Positions 1-4,709 of a DNA stretch of 5,179 bases are shown in pieces. A program made the translations under genes and the position numbers. Where the stretch lies: positions 1 through 5,179 of the forward strand of contig JAJYHU010000417.1 in NCBI GenBank assembly GCA_021784615.1, written 5' to 3'. This DNA is from Acidobacteriota bacterium (GTDB taxonomy: Bacteria; Acidobacteriota; Terriglobia; UBA7540). The notes beneath the pieces were generated by a model that was not told the origin of the DNA, ran no database searches, and saw nothing but the letters and a program-made list of their open reading frames with translations. Each line of letters opens with the position of its first letter. The first letter of the stretch is position 1.

Positions 1-405
1 ACCATTTCGACCTTCGGCGGCAATCCGGTCACCTGTGTGGCTGCCAAGGCCACCATCGACCTGATTGAAGAAGACCGGCTGATGGATCACGCGGAGACCG
101 CCGGGAAACATTTCCGCGCGGGGATCGATGCCTTGAAAGAAAAACACTCCGTCGTCGGCGACGTGCGCGGCATGGGGCTGATGCAGGGCGTTGAACTCGT
201 GAAGGATCGCAAGACCAAAGAGCCGGCCGGGGACCTGACCAACCGCGTGCTCGAACGCGCGCGCGCGAACGGCTTGATTGTGGGCAAGGGCGGGCTTTAC
301 GCCAACGTGGTTCGCATGTCGCCGCCGCTCAACATCCCTGTTGCGGATATCGACCAGGCTGTCGCCATCCTCGACAAAAGCCTTGCTGAGGCCGTGAAAG
401 CTTAG
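1..405 (+). CDS. Class III PLP-dependent aminotransferase, C-terminal part (AGXT2-like)
   Basis: This is the 3' end of a cytosolic, pyridoxal-phosphate-dependent class III (ornithine/GABA/alanine-glyoxylate type) aminotransferase; frame 1 is open from the first base and ends with TAG. Visible in the 134 residues are the family hallmark TFGGNP at residues 4-9, whose Thr normally contacts the PLP phosphate of the partner subunit. The C-terminal-domain motif RGMGLMQGVEL lies at about 56-66, and GKGGLY...RMSPPL at about 95-110, where Arg105 matches the family arginine that binds the substrate carboxylate. The PLP lysine lies upstream of the window. The GKGGLY-NV-R-PPL stretch most resembles alanine-glyoxylate aminotransferase 2 and related beta-amino-acid:pyruvate enzymes, so a glyoxylate or pyruvate acceptor is plausible; GABA or other omega-amino donors cannot be excluded. 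A GTG at 37 lies inside the conserved fold and is not the start. The family assignment is secure, the substrate is not. Confidence 0.93.
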   Translation, partial: TISTFGGNPVTCVAAKATIDLIEEDRLMDHAETAGKHFRAGIDALKEKHSVVGDVRGMGLMQGVELVKDRKTKEPAGDLTNRVLERARANGLIVGKGGLYANVVRMSPPLNIPVADIDQAVAILDKSLAEAVKA

Positions 406-663
406 CGGCGCGGATTGCTTCGTCCGGTGAATCTTAGGAGCAGCAGGGCAGTGCGGCGCGGCGATTGCCAGCCCATTGCACGAGGGCGCTTTGCTGTCTG
501 GCACCATTCGGCCGTCAAATTTGTAAATTTCCCTTGCGTTCAGCACTTCCCTCCTTTAAACCCCTATATCAGGCTTCGTGGTCTGCGAACCGCGATGCGA
601 AAAGTCAGGACTGAACTTGCACCAACACCACCAAGCGCGCCGCACCGCAGAGGATAACGCGGC
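406..663 (+). promoter_or_regulatory. Spacer upstream of flippase, probable promoter region with an AT-rich dyad
   Basis: The spacer separates the aminotransferase stop from the flippase start and contains no credible gene; an 80-codon open frame here has no recognisable features. Positions 517-570 are clearly more AT-rich than the surroundings. They contain AAATTT-GT-AAATTT (517-530), which is both a direct and an inverted repeat, and possible promoter hexamers TTGCGT (534-539) and TAAACC (557-562) with a 17-base spacer. Each hexamer matches the sigma70 consensus at only three positions. TATATC (565-570) is a better -10 but has no -35 at the right distance. I infer that the flippase has its own promoter here, but the exact site is not determined. 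Confidence 0.3.
649..654 (+). promoter_or_regulatory. Ribosome binding site of flippase gene
   Basis: AGAGGA lies nine bases before the ATG at 664. It is a recognisable Shine-Dalgarno sequence at near-ideal spacing and supports that start codon. Confidence 0.6.
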
Positions 664-1944
664 ATGAAGCTGAAAAACCTGCGGGAGCTTACGCTCGACC
701 GGGGGCTGGCCCACAACGTTGTGGCGCTCTACGGAGTGCAGTTTGCCGGATACCTGCTGCCGCTCGTCACGATCCCCTATCTCGCGCGCGTGCTGGGCGC
801 GGCAACGTGGGGACTGGTAGCTTTTTCCCAGGCTTTCGGCGCTTACGCGAGCCTGGTCATCGAATTCGGCTTCGGTTATTCCGCCACGCGCGAGGTGGCA
901 AAGTGCCGCGGCTCCCGGGACGCTCTTTCCGGGCTGGTGGCCGGAGTTCTGGGCGCAAAGGTTCTTCTGGCGGCTGGCGCGGTCGCGCTCGCCATCGCGG
1001 CTGAACAATGGATTCCGCTCTTTCACCGGCATGCCGTCTTCTTTTGGGCCGCCATGTTCGGGGCGCTGGCGCAGGCCTTCAGCATTCTCTGGTATTACCA
1101 GGGCTTTGAGCGAATGCGTCTGGTGGCAGTGCTGGACGTTTCGGGACGGGCGCTCGGGACCGCGGGAATCTTTATCCTGGTCCGCAACCCGAGCGACGGC
1201 TGGAAGGTTCTGGCGCTCCAGGGCGCGGGCGCGCTGGTTTCCGTGATCGTCTCGACCGTCCTGGTCTTCCGGGAAGTGCCGCTCCGGCTGCCCAGCGCGT
1301 CGCTGATCTGGAAAACGCTGCGCATGGGATGGAGCATGTTCGTCTTCAGAAGTTCGCTCGGCTTGTACTCGGCGGGCAGCACTTTCATCCTGGGACTGTT
1401 TGCGCCGGCGGAAGCTGTCGGGTTCTACGCCGGAGCGGAGAAGATCGCGCGGGCCTTTATGGGCTTGCTCGCTCCCGTCCAGCAGAGCCTCTATCCGCGC
1501 TTCAGCCATCTGGTCCATCAAGACCCTCCCACCGCCCGGCGACTGGCGCGCCTGAGCCTGCTGGTGATGAGCGCCTTTGGCGCACTCTCCAGCCTTGCGG
1601 TTTTTCTCGCCGCGCCCTGGATTGTGCGGATCATTCTGGGTAAAGGATTCACTGCAAGCGTCCCGGTGCTGCGCATCATGGCCGCGCTGATCTTTCTCGA
1701 CGCCTTCAGCACCATGCTCGGAATGCTCTGGATGGTGCCACTCGGTCTTGACCGCGCCTTCAGCCGCATCGTGCTGGCCATTGGGGTCCTGAACATTGCC
1801 CTGGCGCTGATCCTGGCTCCGCGATTGGCCGGCGCCGGAGTTGCCGCGGCCGTGGTAGCGGCGGAAGTGTTTGGCGCCTGCCTGATCTCCATCACTCTGC
1901 ACCGCCGGGGCCTCAACCCACTGGCAGCGCCGGCCAAGGAATAA
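664..1944 (+). CDS. Oligosaccharide flippase, Wzx/RfbX type (MOP superfamily)
   Basis: This is a 426-residue inner-membrane protein predicted to flip undecaprenyl-linked oligosaccharide units to the periplasm for O-antigen, capsule or exopolysaccharide assembly. It is hydrophobic along nearly its whole length, with about twelve candidate membrane helices (roughly 16-34, 48-66, 87-112, 125-145, 155-173, 182-202, 226-246, 252-270, 296-318, 332-356, 366-385 and 389-410). Family signatures are visible: YLLPLVTIPYLARVLG at 30-45, the FGFGYSATREVAK stretch at 68-80, WYYQGFERM at 143-151, and VGFYAGAEKIARA at 252-264 followed by the LYPRF turn. Length is normal for polysaccharide synthesis transporters (Polysacc_synt family). 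The ATG has a good Shine-Dalgarno. No glycosyltransferase or Wzy gene is visible beside it, so the exported glycan is unknown. A colanic-acid or lipid II flippase of the same superfamily is less likely given the Wzx-like motifs. Confidence 0.93.
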   Translation: MKLKNLRELTLDRGLAHNVVALYGVQFAGYLLPLVTIPYLARVLGAATWGLVAFSQAFGAYASLVIEFGFGYSATREVAKCRGSRDALSGLVAGVLGAKVLLAAGAVALAIAAEQWIPLFHRHAVFFWAAMFGALAQAFSILWYYQGFERMRLVAVLDVSGRALGTAGIFILVRNPSDGWKVLALQGAGALVSVIVSTVLVFREVPLRLPSASLIWKTLRMGWSMFVFRSSLGLYSAGSTFILGLFAPAEAVGFYAGAEKIARAFMGLLAPVQQSLYPRFSHLVHQDPPTARRLARLSLLVMSAFGALSSLAVFLAAPWIVRIILGKGFTASVPVLRIMAALIFLDAFSTMLGMLWMVPLGLDRAFSRIVLAIGVLNIALALILAPRLAGAGVAAAVVAAEVFGACLISITLHRRGLNPLAAPAKE

Positions 1945-1994
1945 GCGGCGCTGTTCCCGAAACCATGTAGCCTCCAAAGCGGCTCGCGACTTTT

Positions 1995-2124
1995 AGCTTC
2001 GTTTTATGGCGTTTTATTTGTTTTCAACAACTTGGCTAGCTTCGTTTTAGCTTCGTTTTCGGTTCGTTTTGGCTGTTTTTTCCACAGCGGTCTTGTGTTT
2101 TCAGCAACTTCCCAGCTTCGTTTT
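1995..2124 (+). repeat. AGCTTCGTTTT repeat cluster (T-rich)
   Basis: AGCTTCGTTTT occurs exactly at 1995-2005, 2038-2048, 2049-2059 (the last two directly abutting) and 2114-2124, with a decayed copy CGGTTCGTTTT at 2060-2070. Between them are related GGCGTTTT and GGCTGTTTT pieces. A larger unit is also duplicated: TTTTCA(A/G)CAACTT plus a 3-4 base spacer plus AGCTTCGTTTT spans 2021-2048 and 2098-2124, a period of 77 bases. The cluster begins 50 bases after the flippase stop. I recall similar TTCGTTTT motifs in spacers of acidobacterial genomes, but cannot verify this here. Possible roles include 3'-end formation, RNA-level regulation or a degenerate selfish repeat. Confidence 0.75.
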
Positions 2125-2125
2125 T

Positions 2126-2148
2126 GAAAAAAAGAATTCTTTTTTTTC
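2126..2148. terminator. Long A/T palindrome, candidate bidirectional terminator
   Basis: Seven A's, GAATTC and at least seven T's form a perfect 20-base palindrome at 2127-2146; T continues to 2147, and a G at 2126 and C at 2148 can close it with one bulge. It lies between convergent genes and ends in a T-run on either strand, as a bidirectional terminator would. The stem is A-U pairs with almost no loop, so it would be a weak or unconventional intrinsic terminator. The terminator role is a guess; the palindrome is seen directly. Confidence 0.3.
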
Positions 2149-2161
2149 ACAAACTCCGCTT

Positions 2162-2193
2162 CCAGGACCCTCTTTATTCGCTAAGAGTCCTGG
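2162..2193. repeat. Hairpin: 7-bp plus 4-bp stem with two-base bulge
   Basis: CCAGGAC (2162-2168) pairs with GTCCTGG (2187-2193), then, after a CC bulge, TCTT (2171-2174) pairs with AAGA (2183-2186), leaving an 8-base loop. No T-run follows on the + strand. It could end or stabilise a transcript from either side. Confidence 0.5.
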
Positions 2194-2196
2194 TAT

Positions 2197-2229
2197 CAAT
2201 CGATTGGTCGAATCGGAAGGAACCTTCCG
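2197..2229. repeat. Overlapping small palindromes following the hairpin
   Basis: Three dyads lie nose to tail: CAATCGATTG (2197-2206, perfect), CGATT-ggtcg-AATCG (2201-2215) and CGGAAGG-AA-CCTTCCG (2214-2229). The first two share bases and are mutually exclusive as RNA stems. Together with the stem at 2162-2193 they make the 2162-2229 stretch almost entirely self-complementary. Confidence 0.45.
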
Positions 2230-2456
2230 GGCTGGCGTCGAGGCGGGCATCATTTTTTCTTCCGGCCGGGCAGCTTGCCAAAACCCCGGCCACATTTACT
2301 GGAATAGGCTACACTATAGGACTCCAAAAGTCAAGGAAATTCTGGCGCGGTCTGTAGCGGCGGTCGACGGCAAGCCTTCGTAGCTGTGCCGTCTGCCGGA
2401 ACGGATGTCGGCGTCGGGTATCCCGCGGTTCTTGTCCCCCCAACTGCGAAAAAGCG

Positions 2457-3032
2457 TCAGCAGGAATTCACTGCATTTTCGAAATTATGAAAGTGGCGGC
2501 ACCGTTGGGCTATCAGTCTAATGTCTGCTGCCGCGGCAATTTCCTGGTAGACCTTGGGGTCGGCGGGAAGACCTACCTTTGCGAGAACTCCCCGAAATAA
2601 CTCCTTCGCGTCCCGGTACGACTCAAGTTGAACCGCAACTGGGGGAACTAGCCCTCTCTTGCCTCGGCTTTTTGCTACTTGGTTGATTGCGTTCGCGTCA
2701 GCAAGCAGCCAACTCTCTATCTCACATTTAGCAGCGTGAAAGTGCACAGGAAACCGGGGAACGAAGCGAGAACGGGCAAGAATTCGATGCATCTTCTGTT
2801 CCCATGCCGCAGGATCGCTACAATCAGAATCGCGGACCACGAGGGCCTTGTCGATAGGATGTTCGGAAAGATATTCGAAGTGGTAAAGCCACCCTACGAA
2901 CTTTTCCATAAGTCTTATGTCGTTGCCACATGGCACCGCAAGCACAACCTTTGCGTCCTCTCGGACCTTGCGAATCAACTCTGGATAAGCAGCCTTGTCG
3001 CATTCGCCCTCAACAACAATTCCGAAATTCAT
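2457..3032 (-). CDS. Small TOPRIM-like protein, DUF4276-like, partner of the ATPase
   Basis: This 191-residue soluble protein has no signal peptide or membrane segment. The N-terminus VVEGECDKAAYPELI (residues 6-20) fits the first TOPRIM motif, with the acidic Glu8-Gly9 after a hydrophobic strand. ALVVRDSD (63-70) after another hydrophobic strand gives the Asp68-x-Asp70 pair expected of the metal-binding TOPRIM DxD. Further on, CEIESWLLADANAI (103-116) and the Cys/His-rich end IAQRCRHFHNF (174-184) resemble conserved parts of the DUF4276 group, which commonly accompanies AAA ATPases. TOPRIM domains cleave or bind nucleic acid using Mg2+, so a nuclease role gated by the ATPase is inferred. The start ATG overlaps the ATPase stop as ATGA; AAGGG (3035-3039) precedes it at only two bases, so expression probably relies on translational coupling. 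The gene ends with TGA. The exact family name is from memory; RloB/AbiLii-like TOPRIM proteins are the main alternative. Confidence 0.8.
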   Translation of the reverse strand: MNFGIVVEGECDKAAYPELIRKVREDAKVVLAVPCGNDIRLMEKFVGWLYHFEYLSEHPIDKALVVRDSDCSDPAAWEQKMHRILARSRFVPRFPVHFHAAKCEIESWLLADANAINQVAKSRGKRGLVPPVAVQLESYRDAKELFRGVLAKVGLPADPKVYQEIAAAADIRLIAQRCRHFHNFENAVNSC

Positions 3033-4204
3033 TTCCCTTGGCTGAGAGCGCCACTGTACATCAGGTCGCCCAAGCCGAGCTCCTTGTTTTGCACTAGCTT
3101 CCTCAGGCTTTCCTTATCGGCGGGGTGGTACGCTGTGGTTTCGCCGTCCTTTCGCTCAACCCAGATGATCTCGTCAAGTGACATTTGATCCACGAGGTGG
3201 GGAGATTGAGTGGTGATAATGATCTGACCCAGAGGTAGCTTTGAGTCGAGAAGCTTTTGGCGGACTTGCCTCATAAGCGCGACCAAGGTTTCCATCAGGC
3301 GTGGGTGCAGATGGTTCTCTGGTTCTTCAATGCAAAACAGTGTTCCACTCAGTTCAGGCGGGGTGTAAATGAGAGAAAGGAGCGCGGTTACGGCCAGCAG
3401 CCCGTCCGACGCTTGCCATACCGTTGTGGGCCTCTTCAGCCCCTTTTCCACCATTGCAAGGTGCACTTTACCATCTGATGTCGGGACCAGCTTGACCTGA
3501 ATAACATCCGGAAACAAATCCTGCAATACTTCGTTAATTTGGCCAAACAACTCTGGCGAATTTGCTTGCAACCACATCAACCAAGCGGAAATGTTTTCCC
3601 CATTAACGTTGAGGGCTTGCCCTACGGACATCAAACTCGGTTGCTTCATTACGGCTGGAATGAGACGGTAAAAACGCCATTGCTTTAAATTTTCATACAA
3701 CCTGTACCCATCCCAATTCGGGGCAGCGTACTGAAAAGCCGAGGACCCAGAGTAGTTAGCGCGTCCCAGGTCTTTGCCGTCGGCATTTGTCAGCCAAGCC
3801 ATTCCCCCCTCGTAGCGGAGCAAGTCAAAATCGATGCCGACACGTGAGACCTTCAGAGATTCGTTCTGGATTGTCATGAAGTTGCCAGCCCCTGCAATGA
3901 TCTCGAGTAAGTACTTGAATGTCGTACCAGGGTCGGTCTCATCCCTGACCTCTATGCCGATCGTGAGTAGCTTATCCTCCCCTCCTTTCCAGAGAACTTC
4001 ACTTGGGCCGCCGCGCTGAGCCAGCGCGTAAGATATACCCTGTGTACCAGCTTCTGGGAAAAACGCCTGTTGGAGGAACCAAAGCGCGTCAATGATGTTG
4101 CTCTTGCCAGCCATATTGGAGCCCACAAGGACGTTTAGAGGGCCTAGCGGAATGTCCAGCTTTCGCAGGCTCTTGAAATTCTGAACTTGCAGTCGAGTAA
4201 TCAT
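3029..4204 (-). CDS. AAA/ABC-type ATPase (AAA_21-like), SMC/RecF-fold, first gene of ATPase-TOPRIM module
   Basis: This cytosolic ATPase of 391 residues (numbered from the ATG at 4204) starts with the strand MITRLQVQNFKSL typical of RecF/OLD/SMC-like heads. Walker A is GSNMAGKS at 28-35. A signature-like SDGLL lies at 266-270 in place of LSGGQ. Walker B LFCIEEPEN is at 289-297 with the catalytic Glu pair 293-294. The H-loop is TTQSPH ending at His336. The region 36-260 is a long alpha/beta insertion without a predicted zinc hook. The C-terminus keeps the LGLGDLMYSG stretch common in this ATPase family. There is no TOPRIM domain after the ATPase core, unlike OLD and GajA, which fits with that function lying in the overlapping downstream gene. 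Likely role: an ATP-driven sensor or clamp that gates the TOPRIM partner. A TTG at 4210 gives two more residues; I prefer the ATG, although neither has a clear Shine-Dalgarno. GC content is lower than in the flanking genes. Confidence 0.9.
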   Translation of the reverse strand: MITRLQVQNFKSLRKLDIPLGPLNVLVGSNMAGKSNIIDALWFLQQAFFPEAGTQGISYALAQRGGPSEVLWKGGEDKLLTIGIEVRDETDPGTTFKYLLEIIAGAGNFMTIQNESLKVSRVGIDFDLLRYEGGMAWLTNADGKDLGRANYSGSSAFQYAAPNWDGYRLYENLKQWRFYRLIPAVMKQPSLMSVGQALNVNGENISAWLMWLQANSPELFGQINEVLQDLFPDVIQVKLVPTSDGKVHLAMVEKGLKRPTTVWQASDGLLAVTALLSLIYTPPELSGTLFCIEEPENHLHPRLMETLVALMRQVRQKLLDSKLPLGQIIITTQSPHLVDQMSLDEIIWVERKDGETTAYHPADKESLRKLVQNKELGLGDLMYSGALSQGK

Positions 4205-4260
4205 TGGCAACCGATCACATAATACGCCCCGATCGTGTCTTCGCGCTACGGTTTTTGCGG

Positions 4261-4282
4261 CGAAAAGCTTACCGAAAGCTTA
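4261..4282. promoter_or_regulatory. Tandem 10-11 base direct repeat upstream of ATPase, possible operator
   Basis: CGAAAAGCTTA (4261-4271) and CGAAAGCTTA (4273-4282) lie side by side at a 12-base period, about one helical turn, each with an internal AAGCTT palindrome. They sit 57-78 bases before the preferred ATPase ATG and just downstream of the candidate promoter, as a repressor site would. The operator role is inferred. Confidence 0.3.
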
Positions 4283-4315
4283 GTCTTCCCACGTCGCGGT
4301 TGCGGGTTCCTTGCC

Positions 4316-4344
4316 TATATATCACCGGCGGAACGGGAAGACAA
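4316..4344 (-). promoter_or_regulatory. Candidate sigma70-type promoter for the ATPase-TOPRIM operon
   Basis: On the minus strand, TTGTCT (4344-4339) and TATATA (4321-4316) are separated by exactly 17 bases, each matching four of six consensus positions. Transcription would start near 4309 and leave a leader of about 105 bases to the ATG at 4204, crossing the tandem repeat. Nearer the gene, TATTAT (4224-4219) is a -10-like hexamer without a -35 partner. Confidence 0.35.
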
Positions 4345-4426
4345 GGGCACTTTGGTTGCAGTGGGCAAAACGGCGCAGCGCGGCGGAGGGACACGCATCT
4401 GGAGCAACAGCGCGTTTATCTCGCCA

Positions 4427-4452
4427 GGTGGCGGCGTAAAGCCGCCGCTACG
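4427..4452. repeat. REP-like palindromic repeat, copy 1
   Basis: GGCGGC (4430-4435), loop GTAAA, GCCGCC (4441-4446) form a strong stem, extendable by G-C and wobble pairs to 4427-4449, followed by the CGCTACG tail. A second, diverged copy lies at 4672-4697 with 22 of 26 bases identical. This type of GC-rich palindrome around a TAAA loop is a common dispersed spacer element. Confidence 0.6.
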
Positions 4453-4573
4453 CTCAGATAGCCTCCCAGCGAGCGCCTGCTGAGCCACTGGGCCAAGCAG
4501 AGGCCGCGGATCTGAAGATCCCCGCTGCATGAACTGCCGCCGGTGGCGGGCGCAAGGAAGCGACCCCTCACCC

Positions 4574-4591
4574 GTCCGCCGGTCGGCGGAC
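4574..4591. repeat. Hairpin, GTCCGCC stem
   Basis: GTCCGCC (4574-4580) and GGCGGAC (4585-4591) form a seven-pair, GC-rich stem with the tetraloop GGTC. It is one base away from the next hairpin. Confidence 0.6.
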
Positions 4592-4592
4592 A

Positions 4593-4612
4593 CCCTCTCC
4601 CCAAGGAGAGGG
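4593..4612. repeat. Hairpin, CCCTCTCC stem
   Basis: CCCTCTCC (4593-4600) and GGAGAGGG (4605-4612) form an eight-pair stem with loop CCAA. With the CCCCTCACCC run before the neighbouring stem it resembles the ccctcaccc/ccctctcccc dispersed repeat seen in spacers of many GC-rich bacteria. Lying about 100 bases after the glycoside hydrolase stop, the pair may also help end that transcript, though no T-run follows on the minus strand. Confidence 0.55.
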
Positions 4613-4671
4613 CTGCAAATTTAGGAATTTTCCGCGGGCGGCCAGGCGCTCGCAAACCAAACGGCAAGGGC

Positions 4672-4697
4672 GGTGGCTGGCTAAACCCGCCGCTACG
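4672..4697. repeat. REP-like repeat, diverged copy 2
   Basis: This copy aligns without gaps to 4427-4452, with four substitutions in 26 bases. The changes break the original six-pair stem; only GGCGG (4669-4673) with CCGCC (4687-4691) can still pair, over a 13-base loop. It starts 13 bases after the glycoside hydrolase stop in that gene's reading direction, so it lies in the gene's 3' untranslated region. Confidence 0.55.
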
Positions 4698-4709
4698 GTT
4701 TGCGGCCGA

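Larger units (their letters stand above)
1945..2456. other. Repeat-rich spacer between convergent genes
   Basis: No credible gene lies in these 512 bases. Open frames on both strands (up to 104 codons) have low-complexity, Phe- and Ser-rich translations that come from the T-runs. The left half (1991-2150) is strikingly T-rich and A-poor on the + strand and carries the AGCTTCGTTTT repeats and an A/T palindrome. The middle (2162-2229) is a run of inverted repeats. The right part (2230-2456) is GC-rich with no recognisable content apart from a short CGGG-TAT-CCCG dyad at 2415-2425. Both the flippase and the TOPRIM gene end towards this spacer, so transcription termination from both sides is expected here. 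I see no canonical GC-stem plus T-tract terminator immediately after either stop codon. Confidence 0.7.
4205..4709. other. Repeat-rich spacer upstream of the ATPase gene
   Basis: There is no credible gene in about 500 bases. The open frames are Arg/Pro/Gly-rich translations of palindromic, GC-rich repeats and overlap one another on both strands. The part next to the ATPase (4205-4345) holds a candidate promoter and a small tandem repeat. The rest (4427-4706) is a patchwork of dispersed short repeats and hairpins listed separately. The glycoside hydrolase upstream reads in the same direction, but the length and hairpins of this spacer argue against one operon. Confidence 0.65.

Noticed and set aside
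556..1977. 473-codon open frame on the minus strand opposite the flippase
   Set aside because: The translation is low-complexity, rich in Gln, Arg, His and Glu with no recognisable domain, and it lies opposite a gene with strong family motifs. Such antisense frames are usual in GC-rich DNA.
1995..2124. CRISPR array
   Set aside because: The repeat is only 11 bases, spacing is irregular (0 to 54 bases between copies), and the intervening sequence is itself related repeat material.
2275..2316. Possible + strand promoter (TTGCCA / TACACT area)
   Set aside because: Hexamer spacing is wrong, and no + strand gene follows.
2069..2383. 104-codon + strand frame in the convergent spacer
   Set aside because: It runs through the T-rich repeats and hairpins; the Phe/Ser-rich product is a by-product of TTCGTTTT units.
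2412..2427. CGGG-TAT-CCCG dyad as terminator of the TOPRIM gene
   Set aside because: The stem is only four pairs, flanked by mismatches, and no T-run follows on the minus strand.
2679..3188. 169-codon open frame on the + strand across the TOPRIM/ATPase junction
   Set aside because: It is antisense to two overlapping genes with clear motifs; its own translation shows no domain and no plausible start context.
4208..4210. TTG at 4210 as start of the ATPase
   Set aside because: It adds only two residues (Met-Pro), has no better Shine-Dalgarno, and homologous ATPases typically begin with the MITRLQVQNF-type strand given by the ATG at 4204.
2446..4268. GCGAAAAAGC (2446-2455) and GCGAAAAGC (4260-4268) as flanking target-site duplication of the module
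   Set aside because: The match is short, inexact and low-complexity, and there is no transposase or integrase in the window.
4204..4667. Several overlapping open frames on both strands in the spacer upstream of the ATPase
   Set aside because: They overlap one another, cross palindromic repeats, and give Arg/Pro/Gly-rich products with no recognisable family.
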